Below are positions 52,979-61,736 of a stretch of 64,000 nt of DNA, one piece after another; position 1 is the first letter of the stretch; every line of letters starts with the position of its first letter. Source of the stretch: Bacteroidaceae bacterium (lineage in GTDB: Bacteria > Bacteroidota > Bacteroidia > Bacteroidales > Bacteroidaceae). Position numbers and translations under genes: made by a program. The notes under the pieces are model-generated. The model was given only the letters and a program-made list of their open reading frames with translations, did no database searches and was not told the origin of the DNA. The DNA lies in assembly GCA_017547205.1 (NCBI GenBank), contig JAFYQH010000003.1:43786-107785 (forward strand), given 5' to 3'.

Positions 52979-53899
52979 TTAATTTGCACGTACCACAAGG
53001 TATCTTGTAACGCTCCAGAACTTGTCAGTATCAACAATCTTTAGAGTCTGCATACCAGTCTCATCCTCAACGATTGTGTATGAACCCTCGGGGTGAGTTG
53101 TAAGAATCTTAGCATTCTTTGTACCAAGCACAATATCATTGGTATTACGGATATCAATCTTTGTGAAATAATCCTTATTAACATCGGCATCCTCCATTAC
53201 GTCACCCTTCTTGAAGAGACCGGTATTTGTGAGAATCTTCTGCTCCTTGAGTTCCTTCTTGCTTCCTATAACATACCATGCTGTATTCAAAGCCTTATCC
53301 TGCTCGGCAATGGTCTCCTGACTCTCGGCATTCTGTGCAGTAAGTTCTTCCTTTATTGCAGTAAGAGATGCTACAGTCTCATCAAGTTCCTTAACCCTGA
53401 TGTTCTTTGCTGCAAGTTCAGTCTGCAGTGCCTTTATTTCCTCGGCCTTTGCTCCAAGCTCGGCAGTCAAGGACTCTACGGCCTTCTTGAGCTGTGCCGA
53501 CTTGTAGTTGCTGTTCTTTAGCTTGCCCTGCAACTCAGCGATAAGATCCCTGTTCTCCTTCATTCTCGACTGTATGAACGCGAGGTCAGCCCTTACCTTC
53601 TCCTTTACACTTGCGGGGGCAGTCTCCATTGTTCCGCTCTGCACGGCAAGACGATTCTCGGCCTCGTTTATCTGGCGGAAACCATCGGACACTTCATTGA
53701 AGAGACCCATGAAATCATCCACCTCCTTGTTAGAGTTTGCAAGTTCCACACTCAACGAATCAACCTTGGCTGCAAGCTCCTCCTTGCTGGGACCGTTGCT
53801 GCACGAAGCGAACATAGCCACTCCAAAAGCTACCAAAGCAAGTTTCTTTGTTCCACAGATGATACCATTCACATAATTTTTTCCAGTTGTCTTTTTCAT
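52979..53899 (-). CDS. coiled-coil lipoprotein under a sigma-54-like promoter
   Basis: A 306-residue lipoprotein. The signal ends in the lipobox FASCS (Cys about 32), with an unusually long basic n-region. Residues about 37-210 form a continuous coiled coil with heptads of Leu/Ile/Val/Ala (AELQGKLKNSNYKSAQLKKA, ELGAKAEEIKALQTEL), and the final 85 residues form a compact domain beginning NTAWYVIGSKKELKEQ. It resembles coiled-coil surface lipoproteins common in Bacteroides, but no function is assigned. Position and promoter make it the direct target of the NtrC-type regulator encoded upstream. The start used lies downstream of the promoter; a longer frame would begin inside it. Confidence 0.85.
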   Translation of the reverse strand: MKKTTGKNYVNGIICGTKKLALVAFGVAMFASCSNGPSKEELAAKVDSLSVELANSNKEVDDFMGLFNEVSDGFRQINEAENRLAVQSGTMETAPASVKEKVRADLAFIQSRMKENRDLIAELQGKLKNSNYKSAQLKKAVESLTAELGAKAEEIKALQTELAAKNIRVKELDETVASLTAIKEELTAQNAESQETIAEQDKALNTAWYVIGSKKELKEQKILTNTGLFKKGDVMEDADVNKDYFTKIDIRNTNDIVLGTKNAKILTTHPEGSYTIVEDETGMQTLKIVDTDKFWSVTRYLVVRAN

Positions 53900-53988
53900 A
53901 ACAGTTAATTTTTTGTATTTGACATTATATTTATATTCTTTCTTTATAGCGCAGCCTGCCACAGGCAAGCACCTCCACTGATTAAAGA

Positions 53989-54004
53989 ACAAAATCCGTG
54001 CCAA
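53989..54004 (-). promoter_or_regulatory. sigma-54-like promoter of the coiled-coil lipoprotein gene
   Basis: TTGGCACG-GATT-TTGT: perfect -24 element, correct GG-N10 spacing, and a -12 element with GT in place of GC. Transcription would begin near 53977, leaving a 5' leader of about 78 nt. The phased TGTGGAA boxes lie 57-120 bp further upstream. Confidence 0.7.
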
Positions 54005-54060
54005 AAAACCATCAAACTAAATAAATTACTGAAAATCAACATATAACAAAATAAAACAAA

Positions 54061-54119
54061 TTCCACACCTTGTGGAAAAGTGTGGAATTGTGTGGAACAT
54101 TGTGTGGAAAAATTCCACA
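54061..54119. promoter_or_regulatory. six helically phased TGTGGAA boxes, probable activator binding array
   Basis: TGTGGAA or its complement TTCCACA begins at 54061 (complement), 54071, 54081, 54091, 54103 and 54113 (complement): steps of 10, 10, 10, 12 and 10 bp, so the boxes face the same side of the helix. The outer pairs form perfect inverted repeats (TTCCACA-CCT-TGTGGAA and TTGTGTGGAA-AAA-TTCCACACAA). The array lies between the regulator gene and the sigma-54-like promoter at about -85 to -145 from the predicted start, the usual place for an enhancer of NtrC-type activators. Confidence 0.7.
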
Positions 54120-54153
54120 CAATATGTAGAATACTTCATTGAGTATCCCTGTT

Positions 54154-55485
54154 TTATTCGATACCGTACAACTTGAGCTTATTATAAATAGTCTTGCGGT
54201 CTATGCCCAACATTGCGGCAGCCTTGCTCTTGTTGTTGCCGGTACGCTGCAGGGCATCCAATATACGGTTCTTCTCGTCATCCCTGTCGAAGAGCTGTCG
54301 TGCATTGCCTGCTGCCGGCTGCACAATGTCGAGGTCGGCAGCGGTAATGTAGTTTCCTTGTGCCAGAAGGGTTGCACGCTTTACAATATTCTTGAGCTGG
54401 CGCAGATTGCCGGGCCATGAATACTCCTGCAGCATGTCTGTTGCCGACTGATCGAAGCCTATAAGTTCCCGACCAAGCTCCCTGTTGGAAAGGTCGAGAA
54501 AGAAATTCGCAAACAGTATTATATCCTGTTGGCGCTCCTTGAGCGAAGGCATACGCAATGTAAACTCGTTTATGCGGTGGAAGAGGTCTTCACGGAACAT
54601 ACCTTTTTCTATGGCCGATTCCAGATTCTCATTTGTTGCGCAAACCACACGCACATCAACCTCTATTTCCTTTGTAGAACCTACCGGACGCACACGGCGT
54701 TCCTGCAGGGCACGCAGCAACTGCACCTGAACCTCATAGCTGAGGTTGCCCACCTCGTCGAGGAAAAGTGTACCCCCGTTAGCCTCCTGAAAAGCACCTG
54801 TTTTGTCGGTTACCGCACCGGTGAATGAACCCTTTACATGGCCGAAGAACTCCGATGCCGCAAGTTCCTTGGGTATTGCGCCGCAGTCTATGGCTATGAA
54901 AGGTTTGTCGGCACGCTTGCTCAACATGTGTATGCGCCTTGCAATGAACTCCTTTCCTGTTCCGCTCGCGCCGTTTATGAGTACCGACATTGGCGTAGGG
55001 GCTACAAGAGACACGTAATTGTACAACTGACGGGCAGCCTCACTCTTGCCTTCCATGAACTCCATGGGTACAGGCTTCGGGACATTCACCTGTTTCCTAG
55101 CCGCAGGGGCTGCCGGTGCCACCGAGGTTTTTACCGCATCCTCTATCTTCCTTAGAAGTTCGTCGGGCTGTACCGGTTTCGACACATAGTCACTCGCACC
55201 ACTCTTCATGGCATTGACGGCACTCTGTATATCGGCATAGCTTGTCATTATTATTACCGGGACCCGGACACCATGCTCCTTCGTCCACTCAAGAAGAGAT
55301 GTTCCGTCACCGTCGGGCAGACGGAGGTCGGACAGTATGAGATTGACACTGCCCTTTTCAAGCTCCCTGCATGCAGCACCGACACTGCTTGCCGTGGAGA
55401 CTTCAAACCCTTTTCTTGTGAGCCATGTCTTCAGCATCATTGAAAAGGTAAGGTCGTCCTCGACTATAAGTATACTGTTTGCCAT
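54154..55485 (-). CDS. NtrC-family sigma-54-dependent response regulator
   Basis: A 443-residue activator: receiver (about 1-120; EDD, phospho-Asp in LILSDLRLPDGDG, Lys in VSKPV), a Pro/Ala linker, AAA+ domain (about 145-385) with Walker A GASGTGKE, sigma-54 loop GSFTGA and Walker B LFLDEVGNL, and a Fis-type helix-turn-helix (AAAMLGIDRKTIYNKLKLYGIE). It starts 19 bp after a hybrid kinase gene, its likely phosphodonor through the HPt domain. The promoter and box array immediately downstream indicate that it activates the coiled-coil lipoprotein gene. Confidence 0.93.
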   Translation of the reverse strand: MANSILIVEDDLTFSMMLKTWLTRKGFEVSTASSVGAACRELEKGSVNLILSDLRLPDGDGTSLLEWTKEHGVRVPVIIMTSYADIQSAVNAMKSGASDYVSKPVQPDELLRKIEDAVKTSVAPAAPAARKQVNVPKPVPMEFMEGKSEAARQLYNYVSLVAPTPMSVLINGASGTGKEFIARRIHMLSKRADKPFIAIDCGAIPKELAASEFFGHVKGSFTGAVTDKTGAFQEANGGTLFLDEVGNLSYEVQVQLLRALQERRVRPVGSTKEIEVDVRVVCATNENLESAIEKGMFREDLFHRINEFTLRMPSLKERQQDIILFANFFLDLSNRELGRELIGFDQSATDMLQEYSWPGNLRQLKNIVKRATLLAQGNYITAADLDIVQPAAGNARQLFDRDDEKNRILDALQRTGNNKSKAAAMLGIDRKTIYNKLKLYGIE

Positions 55486-55504
55486 TATCTATTTCTTGCT
55501 TTAC

Positions 55505-57919
55505 TTATTTGTACAAACCGGCACCGGCTATTATCCTGCCTGTCGCCTCAAGTATAAGGGCTATCTTCTCATCGGCCCCTGCAGGGTACTCATCCGCATC
55601 GCGGCGTGCCTCGAACCACTCAAGTTCATCTTTTCCTTCACTTGCACCCACCATTGCAAAGATAGGCAAAAGTTGGTGTGTTATCATTGTAACAGTTGAA
55701 ATATCCTTCTCTTTCATTGCCTTTTCAAGAGCTTCGCGTTTCTTGCCTGTCTCGGAAATAAAAGTATCCATTATCTGCGCCATGGCATCGGCATCGCCTG
55801 CGGCGAATGCCGTCAACTGCCCAAAATCGAAACCATTGCCCGGCAACAATCCCGATATGACCTCCAGCATCTCCCTGCGTGTGAACGGCTTGTGCAGGCA
55901 TGCAGCGAAGCCGTAGAGCGACAATTGCCCGTATTCCATATCACTCCTCGCTGTCATGGCCACTACCGGTAGGTCCTTAAGCCCGAACTCGCGCACATTG
56001 CCTATTAGATCTATTCCGTTCATGGCCGGCATCTGTATATCGGTAAAAAGAATGTCGAACCTCTTCTGCTGCAGATGCAGGAAGAGTTCATCGGGATGCG
56101 TACAACAGGTAACCTTGACAGGCGTACCGTCGAGCATCGCCGCAGTCATGTCGAGCTGAAGCCTGTCATCGTCTATAAACAACAGTTCGGCCGGACGTAC
56201 AATAGATACAGAAGAAGCCTCTTCGGTTTCCTTTTCCTGCACACAGCCGGTGCGCTCCAGAGGCAAGGAGACGTGGAAAGAGGTTCCCTTGCCTACACAG
56301 CTTTCGACAGTTATTTCACCACCGAGCAGCTTCACAAGCTTGCTGGTTATTGCAAGCCCCAGGCCAAAACCCTCCTTGCCCTGTGCACTCGGCAACCTTA
56401 TGAACTCCTTATATATGAGTTCCTGCTCCTCCTGTGTCATGCCACAGCCAGTATCGGAAACACTGAAGCGCAGATAGCCGTCCAGCCAGGCAGCAGTAAG
56501 GGTTACACTGCCCTCGGAAGTGAATTTGATGGCATTGCTGAGAAGATTCTCTGTTATCTGGCGTATACGCAGAGGATCACCCTTAAAAACGGTATCAAGA
56601 CTGCTGTCAACATTCCCCGACAGTGCAAGGCCTGCAGCAACGGCAACGGGAGCATTATTGTCGGCTATACCCTCGAAAAGTTCCTTGGCATTGAACGGGA
56701 CACGCTGCTGCTCCATCTTGTCGGCATCGAGCTTGTGGAAGTCGAGCAATGAGGTAACGAGCTGCAGCAGATGGTCGGCCGAACCCTGCATATTCTTGAG
56801 ATAGAACTGCTGACGCTCACCGGTCGTTATGTTGTCGAGCAGTTCCACATACCCAAGAATAGCACCTACCGGAGCCTTTATGTCATGGGTAATAGTAAGC
56901 ATCAGCTTCTCCTTTGCCTCAAGGAGTTCCTCGGCGCGCATCTTGGCCTTCTCGAGCTCCCGCCTATAATGGTTGCTGCGGGCTATGTCACGCCAAATAA
57001 AAAACAGGAACAGCCAGGCAAGAAGCAGTGACACCAAAGCTATGACAGATATTACGACAGCCGACGAAGTACGTATCTCATTGTTTTCGGCCTTCTCGTT
57101 TTCGATGCGCCTACGGTCCTCGTCCTCTATAGTCTTGAGCAACTGCTGTACCTTGCCGTTGAGCTGCAGGCTGCTTATGTTCAGACGCTGCATCTGCGAA
57201 TTGAGCCTGTTGAACCTCTCCCTCTGGTTGTCCGAGGCACGCAGCTGCATCTCCCTGAGTATTGAACTTATGGTATCGGCAATATGCACGCTCTCCTTTA
57301 TCGTATCGGTGTATATCTCGTATATTGTATCGTTAACAACTGTAGAGTCTTTTTTGGAAGGTACAAAAACCTCGCGTACCCTTTTGAAGAAATTCTTGGG
57401 CTTAGTGGCTACGACCTCCGATTTCGTATGTACCAGAATTCTCTCATGCGGATACTGTATTCCTGCAAGCGAATCCTGCAATGCTATTATAGCCTCTATT
57501 TCATTGCGATAGATATCGTCGGCAGCATTACTGCTCAATATGCCCATGAGAGTGCGCATGTTTCTCTCTTTCTGCACCATAAGGGATGCAACCGTGTCGA
57601 TACGTGCCAACTGCAGGGAATCGTCAGTAACATTACGCAGGGAGTCAATGTACTCGTTGGCAACAGAAATTGCATTCTTGTATCCCGAATAGTCCGATAC
57701 CTGCCCAACAGCTATCGACTGCCCTATTATTTCAGCCTTGTTCAGAGTATTGATTATACTGTTAGTAATGCGCCGCCGCATTCCAAGACGAGTGTCATAA
57801 TCATCATTTGCTGTTATACGTTGCACACCATGGTATATATAAACCATGGTGACAACAAGCAGCAATACAAGCACAATGTAGCCAATCGCTACCTTATAAC
57901 GGGTGGATATCTTTAACAT
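55505..57919 (-). CDS. hybrid histidine kinase with receiver and HPt domains
   Basis: An 804-residue phosphorelay kinase. TM1 (about 10-30) and TM2 (about 287-312) enclose a mostly helical periplasmic sensor of about 255 residues. Then come the H-box LTITHDIKAPVGAILGY, N-box NLLSNAIKFT and G-boxes DTGCGM and GFGLGLAI; a receiver (about 575-690) with LFIDDD and phospho-Asp in LFTDIQMPAMNG; and a C-terminal HPt (about 700-795) with the phospho-His in MITHQLLPIFAMVGA. The chain His-Asp-His can pass phosphate to the NtrC-type regulator encoded next. CAAAGTTA, complement of a TAACTTTG -7 box, lies about 17 bp upstream. Confidence 0.93.
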   Translation of the reverse strand: MLKISTRYKVAIGYIVLVLLLVVTMVYIYHGVQRITANDDYDTRLGMRRRITNSIINTLNKAEIIGQSIAVGQVSDYSGYKNAISVANEYIDSLRNVTDDSLQLARIDTVASLMVQKERNMRTLMGILSSNAADDIYRNEIEAIIALQDSLAGIQYPHERILVHTKSEVVATKPKNFFKRVREVFVPSKKDSTVVNDTIYEIYTDTIKESVHIADTISSILREMQLRASDNQRERFNRLNSQMQRLNISSLQLNGKVQQLLKTIEDEDRRRIENEKAENNEIRTSSAVVISVIALVSLLLAWLFLFFIWRDIARSNHYRRELEKAKMRAEELLEAKEKLMLTITHDIKAPVGAILGYVELLDNITTGERQQFYLKNMQGSADHLLQLVTSLLDFHKLDADKMEQQRVPFNAKELFEGIADNNAPVAVAAGLALSGNVDSSLDTVFKGDPLRIRQITENLLSNAIKFTSEGSVTLTAAWLDGYLRFSVSDTGCGMTQEEQELIYKEFIRLPSAQGKEGFGLGLAITSKLVKLLGGEITVESCVGKGTSFHVSLPLERTGCVQEKETEEASSVSIVRPAELLFIDDDRLQLDMTAAMLDGTPVKVTCCTHPDELFLHLQQKRFDILFTDIQMPAMNGIDLIGNVREFGLKDLPVVAMTARSDMEYGQLSLYGFAACLHKPFTRREMLEVISGLLPGNGFDFGQLTAFAAGDADAMAQIMDTFISETGKKREALEKAMKEKDISTVTMITHQLLPIFAMVGASEGKDELEWFEARRDADEYPAGADEKIALILEATGRIIAGAGLYK

Positions 57920-57935
57920 TGGAATATCTTTATGA

Positions 57936-57943
57936 CAAAGTTA
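57936..57943 (-). promoter_or_regulatory. -7 box of the hybrid kinase operon
   Basis: TAACTTTG on the minus strand, an exact TAnnTTTG match, 17 bp before the kinase start. Suggests that kinase and regulator are made constitutively from the housekeeping sigma factor, unlike their sigma-54 target. Confidence 0.55.
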
Positions 57944-58051
57944 TAGTATTTTGCAATAATGGTTGACATCATATCATTTATTTATGTTAATTTTACAGAA
58001 AGAGTACACGACACTGTATCGGAACCGCATGCGGCCAACGTCAAAAAAAGC

Positions 58052-58059
58052 TACTTTTG
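58052..58059 (+). promoter_or_regulatory. -7 box before the small membrane ORF
   Basis: TACTTTTG, an exact TAnnTTTG match, 40 bp before the ATG at 58099. Confidence 0.4.
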
Positions 58060-58098
58060 CAACCGGTACAAGTAAACGGGATAAATGCAGGAAGCATA

Positions 58099-58197
58099 AT
58101 GAGAAAACTTTTCTATTTCAACAAGGGACAACGCAGGGGAATACTTCTCCTGCTGCTCATCGTCGCCGCCATAATAGTATTAAGGTGGGTAATGTGA
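58099..58197 (+). CDS. 32-residue single-pass membrane ORF, possibly a ComEA-family remnant
   Basis: The frame starts MRKLFYFNKGQRRGILLLLL and ends ...LRWVM: an aromatic/basic amphipathic start followed by one membrane helix. This is the typical N-terminus of Bacteroidota helix-hairpin-helix (ComEA-like) proteins, whose DNA-binding part would follow but is absent, because a TGA follows and no continuation exists in any frame. It has a promoter box upstream and ends 77 bp before ruvB. It could be a true microprotein or a decayed gene. Confidence 0.45.
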   Translation: MRKLFYFNKGQRRGILLLLLIVAAIIVLRWVM

Positions 58198-58246
58198 ACA
58201 ATGCAAAATTGTTGCGATATAATTTAGAGACTTCGCCGTAATGCAC

Positions 58247-58254
58247 TATTTTTG
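58247..58254 (+). promoter_or_regulatory. -7 box of the ruvB promoter
   Basis: TATTTTTG, an exact TAnnTTTG match, 20 bp before the ATG. Confidence 0.55.
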
Positions 58255-58274
58255 CAGATAAAGGTTTTAATACA

Positions 58275-59294
58275 ATGAACGGAGAATTCAACATACGCGG
58301 CAAGAACAGCGACAAGGAGTTCGAGAATGCCTTGCGACCACTATCCTTCCCCGACTTCAACGGGCAAGAGAAGATTGTGAGCAACCTCAGAATCTTTGTA
58401 CAAGCTGCAAAGATGCGTGGCGAGTCACTCGACCATGTACTGCTTCACGGCCCCCCGGGACTGGGAAAGACAACACTGAGCAACATAATTGCAAATGAAC
58501 TGGGCGTAGGCTTCAAGGTTACATCGGGACCGGTACTCGACAAGCCCGGTGACCTTGCCGGAATACTTACGTCACTCGAACCGAACGATGTGCTGTTCAT
58601 CGACGAGATACACCGCCTCTCGCCCATAGTGGAAGAATACCTCTACTCGGCCATGGAGGACTACCGCATCGACATTCTCATTGACAAGGGACCGTCGGCA
58701 CGCTCGATACAGATAGACCTTAGCCCGTTCACGCTAATAGGTGCCACCACACGAAGCGGACTGCTGACAGCACCGCTACGCGCCAGGTTCGGCATAAACA
58801 TGCACCTCGAATATTACGACAGCCGTACACTGGCCGGCATCATAAGCCGTTCGGCACAGATACTTGGCGTTACATTCGACGAGGAGGCCACGTACGAGAT
58901 TGCGCGCCGCAGCCGCGGAACGCCACGTATTGCCAACGCACTGCTGCGCCGCGTGCGCGACTTCGCGCAAGTGATGGGTGACGGACATATAACGAACTCC
59001 ATTGCAAAGCTGGCTCTCGAAGCACTTAATATTGACAAGTACGGACTCGACGAGATAGACAATAAGATTCTATGTACCATAATAGACAAGTTCAAGGGCG
59101 GCCCGGTGGGAATAGGCACGATAGCCACAGCCCTGAGCGAGGACACCGGTACAATAGAAGAGGTTTATGAGCCATACCTAATAAAGGAAGGTTTCATAAA
59201 ACGCACACCACGCGGACGCGAGGTGACCGACCTTGCATACAAGCACCTTGGACGCAGCCGTTTCAACAACGGAGAACAGGGAACATTATTCTGA
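58275..59294 (+). CDS. ruvB: Holliday junction helicase subunit RuvB
   Basis: A 339-residue AAA+ motor that drives branch migration with RuvA. N-terminal [15 protein letters not shown], Walker [10 protein letters not shown], Walker [10 protein letters not shown], sensor 1 GATTRSGLL, arginine finger region RARFG, and the C-terminal winged helix ([18 protein letters not shown]). Length is typical. The flippase gene follows 5 bp later. Confidence 0.96.
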   Translation: MNGEFNIRGKNSDKEFENALRPLSFPDFNGQEKIVSNLRIFVQAAKMRGESLDHVLLHGPPGLGKTTLSNIIANELGVGFKVTSGPVLDKPGDLAGILTSLEPNDVLFIDEIHRLSPIVEEYLYSAMEDYRIDILIDKGPSARSIQIDLSPFTLIGATTRSGLLTAPLRARFGINMHLEYYDSRTLAGIISRSAQILGVTFDEEATYEIARRSRGTPRIANALLRRVRDFAQVMGDGHITNSIAKLALEALNIDKYGLDEIDNKILCTIIDKFKGGPVGIGTIATALSEDTGTIEEVYEPYLIKEGFIKRTPRGREVTDLAYKHLGRSRFNNGEQGTLF

Positions 59295-59299
59295 TTAAC

Positions 59300-60787
59300 A
59301 TGGGCAAACTGCAATCACTGGCTAAGGACACGGCCATATATGGCCTTAGCAGCATTATAGGACGATTCCTCAACTACCTTCTTGTGCCGCTTTACACGGC
59401 AAAGATGAGTGTCGAGAGCGGAAACTACGGCATTGTCACAAACATGTATGCATGGACAGCCATTCTGCTGGTGCTGCTCACATTCGGGTTCGAGACAACA
59501 TTCTTCCGCTTCGCAAGCAAGGAGAACAGCGATGTAAGGAGAGTATTCTCGATGTCGATGCAGGTTATTGGCGCATTGTGCGCGGTGTTCCTGTTTGCCG
59601 TGTTCCTGTTTCTGCCAGGCATTGCCGACAGCCTGGGCTATGCGGCCAACCCAGAATTTATTGGTATGATGGCTGTGGTAGTGGCACTCGACTCGCTTCA
59701 GTCCATCCCGTTCGGCCTGCTCAGACTACAGAAACGCCCGCTCAAATTCGCGTCGCTCAAGCTGCTGTTCATTGGCATGAACATAGTCATGAACCTGCTT
59801 GCATTCGTAGTACTGCCCTACCTTGCCGAAAAAGACCCCAGCTCGTTCGCACGATACTACGACCCGCACAACCAGGCATTCTATGTATTCTTCATAAACC
59901 TGTTATGCACATCGTTCATAACAGTGTTCTTCATACCGGAGCTCAGGATGTTCCGATTCACATCCGACAGGAGACTGCTCATGGAGATGCTCAAGTACTC
60001 CTGGCCGTTGCTCATGCTGGGAATAGCCGGAATACTTAACCTGCATGCCGACAAGATAATATACACCTGGCTCGTTCCGGGACAGAAAGGAATTGAAGAA
60101 CTTGGAATCTATGGCGCGTGCGTAAAGGTTGCCGCAATAATGGCAATGCTCATGCAGGCATTCCGCTATGCCTACGAACCGTTCGTGTTCGGCAACAGCA
60201 AGGAGAAGGACAGTAAGGAACTGTATGCAAAGGCTATGAAATACTTCATAGTCATAGCCATGATAGCATTCCTTGTAGTAATGTTCTACATGGATGTGAT
60301 GCGCTATATAATAAGCCCCGCCTACTGGGCAGGACTGAAGGTTGTGCCCATAGTCATGGCAGCGGAGATATTCATGGGAATATACTTCAACCTCTCGTTC
60401 TGGTACAAGCTCAATGACGAGACATACTGGGGAGCCATATTCTCGTTCATAGGATGTGCAATACTGTTTGCAGTAAACTTCATATTCGTGCCCCGCTACG
60501 GATACATGGCTTGTGCCTGGGCATCGTTCGCAGGATACTTCACAGCCATGCTCCTCTCCTACATCATAGGACAGAGACGCAACGCAATAGGCTACGACCT
60601 TAAAAACATTCTTGCATACACGGCACTTTTTGCCATCGTATACGTGATATCCATTATAAACCCTATTGAAAACAGCATTGCACGAATGGCATGCAACACA
60701 GTGCTGCTGGTTGTCTTCGTAGCCTACTTCATAAAGAAAGACCTTCCGCTGAAAAACCTGCCGGTCATAGGGAAATTCTTCAGGTGA
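59300..60787 (+). CDS. polysaccharide flippase of the MOP superfamily
   Basis: A 495-residue membrane protein with about 14 helices. The N-terminus KDTAIYGLSSIIGRFLNYLLVPLYT is typical of Wzx/RfbX-type lipid-linked oligosaccharide flippases in Bacteroidota; a MurJ role is less likely. It moves an undecaprenyl- or lipid-linked glycan across the inner membrane, but no glycan gene cluster is adjacent, so the substrate is unknown. It lies 5 bp after ruvB, a linkage common in the phylum. Confidence 0.88.
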   Translation: MGKLQSLAKDTAIYGLSSIIGRFLNYLLVPLYTAKMSVESGNYGIVTNMYAWTAILLVLLTFGFETTFFRFASKENSDVRRVFSMSMQVIGALCAVFLFAVFLFLPGIADSLGYAANPEFIGMMAVVVALDSLQSIPFGLLRLQKRPLKFASLKLLFIGMNIVMNLLAFVVLPYLAEKDPSSFARYYDPHNQAFYVFFINLLCTSFITVFFIPELRMFRFTSDRRLLMEMLKYSWPLLMLGIAGILNLHADKIIYTWLVPGQKGIEELGIYGACVKVAAIMAMLMQAFRYAYEPFVFGNSKEKDSKELYAKAMKYFIVIAMIAFLVVMFYMDVMRYIISPAYWAGLKVVPIVMAAEIFMGIYFNLSFWYKLNDETYWGAIFSFIGCAILFAVNFIFVPRYGYMACAWASFAGYFTAMLLSYIIGQRRNAIGYDLKNILAYTALFAIVYVISIINPIENSIARMACNTVLLVVFVAYFIKKDLPLKNLPVIGKFFR

Positions 60788-60899
60788 TACAGGCCTTGAC
60801 TGAAAAACAAGAACAGAGGTCAAGGATTTTGTCCTGACAGAACAGGATATTAAAATAAATCAGACGAGCCACAACCAACGAGTTACAAGAATATGAAAC

Positions 60900-60931
60900 A
60901 AAAAACGGAGAGAGTTTTTCAACTTTCTCCG
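60900..60931 (-). terminator. terminator of tRNA-Met
   Basis: A CGGAGA/TCTCCG-based stem of about 11 bp (one mismatch on the minus strand) with a GAAA loop, followed on the minus strand by a T run, starting 7 bp after the tRNA. Confidence 0.65.
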
Positions 60932-60937
60932 CTTCAG

Positions 60938-61010
60938 TAGCGAGACCCGGGATTGAACCGGGGACCTCATGATTATGAATCATGCGCTCTAACCAGCTGA
61001 GCTATCTCGC
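60938..61010 (-). tRNA. tRNA-Met (anticodon CAT, elongator type)
   Basis: A 73-nt cloverleaf on the minus strand: acceptor GGCGAGA / TCTCGCT (G1-U72 wobble), D arm with AGCTCAGCTGGTTAGAGC, anticodon loop TTCATAA with CAT, T arm CCGGG-TTCAATC-CCGGG, discriminator A. The initiator tRNA hallmark of three G-C pairs in the anticodon stem is absent. A CAT anticodon could also belong to the lysidine-modified isoleucine tRNA; the overall form fits elongator Met better. CCA is not encoded. Confidence 0.85.
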
Positions 61011-61258
61011 CATTGCATTTTTGCGGTGCAAAGATATGCTTATAATTTTAAAGTGACAAATTTTTTAATGCTTTTTCGTAAAAAAATCGTTTTTTCACAT
61101 AAAAAACAGATGTTTTCATCAAAAGTCACTTGTTCGTAAATTCATAATTAAACTAAAAATAGTCAATAAATGTGGACAAGAATTGGTTTTATGAATTTAT
61201 TTTAATATCTTGCGACTGAGATACAAAGAGTTATAAACAAACACTATACATTTTCAGA
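61011..61258. other. AT-rich intergenic stretch
   Basis: Holds the tRNA-Met promoter on the minus strand and a weak TATCTTGC -7-like box on the plus strand at 61206-61213, about 45 bp before the next gene. No ORF or stable hairpin is seen in the rest. Confidence 0.4.
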
Positions 61259-61639
61259 ATGGGTAAAGAGAAGATTTATATTGAATATCCGCTCAAGGGA
61301 AGTGCATCGATGATATGGCGATATATAGGAACAAGTGCCGGACTTTCACCATGGTTTGCCGATAGAGTGGAGAATATAGACCGTACATTTACTTTTTGTT
61401 GGGGAAAAAGCGAAAAGAGGGTAGCCCATCTTGTTGCCCAAAGAAACGGTGTCTATGTAAAATTCCGTTGGGATGACGAAAGCCAAAGTACATATTTCGA
61501 GATGAGAATTGCCTATAACGAACTTACAAGGGAACATACTCTTGAGGTAACCGATTTTGCCGATAAGGGAGAGGTGGAAGACCAGAAAGACCTTTGGGAC
61601 TCACAGATTGAGAACTTGAGAAGGCTATCGGGAATGTAA
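61259..61639 (+). CDS. START-like (SRPBCC/AHSA1-type) domain protein
   Basis: A 126-residue single-domain protein, MGKEKIYIEYPLKGSASMIW at the start, then GTSAGLSPWFADRVENID, typical of the AHSA1/START-like helix-grip fold that forms a hydrophobic ligand pocket. Homologues are widespread in Bacteroidota and uncharacterised. The C-terminal helix LWDSQIENLRRLSG is characteristic. It has its own terminator. Confidence 0.82.
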   Translation: MGKEKIYIEYPLKGSASMIWRYIGTSAGLSPWFADRVENIDRTFTFCWGKSEKRVAHLVAQRNGVYVKFRWDDESQSTYFEMRIAYNELTREHTLEVTDFADKGEVEDQKDLWDSQIENLRRLSGM

Positions 61640-61648
61640 TTGCAATGA

Positions 61649-61690
61649 ATATATGGTTTTGCAAAATTAACGGCAAAATCATATATTTTA
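61649..61690 (+). terminator. terminator of the START-like gene
   Basis: A 14-bp stem ATATATGGTTTTGC / GCAAAATCATATAT (one G-U) with a 10-nt loop, followed by TTTTA; 10 bp after the stop codon. Confidence 0.7.
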
Positions 61691-61736
61691 TACCATCTTT
61701 TAGATAAATCCCGGAAATATTCTGCACTCTCTGTAA

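Noticed and set aside
54061-54122. TGTGGAA cluster as DnaA boxes/origin or CRISPR repeats
   Set aside because: DnaA boxes read TTATnCACA and the TTAT part is missing; the 10-bp step is far too short for a CRISPR array; the context is a sigma-54 promoter.
60938-61010. Initiator tRNA-fMet or lysidine tRNA-Ile for the CAT-anticodon tRNA
   Set aside because: It lacks the three G-C pairs of the initiator anticodon stem; an isoleucine identity cannot be wholly excluded, but the form fits elongator Met.
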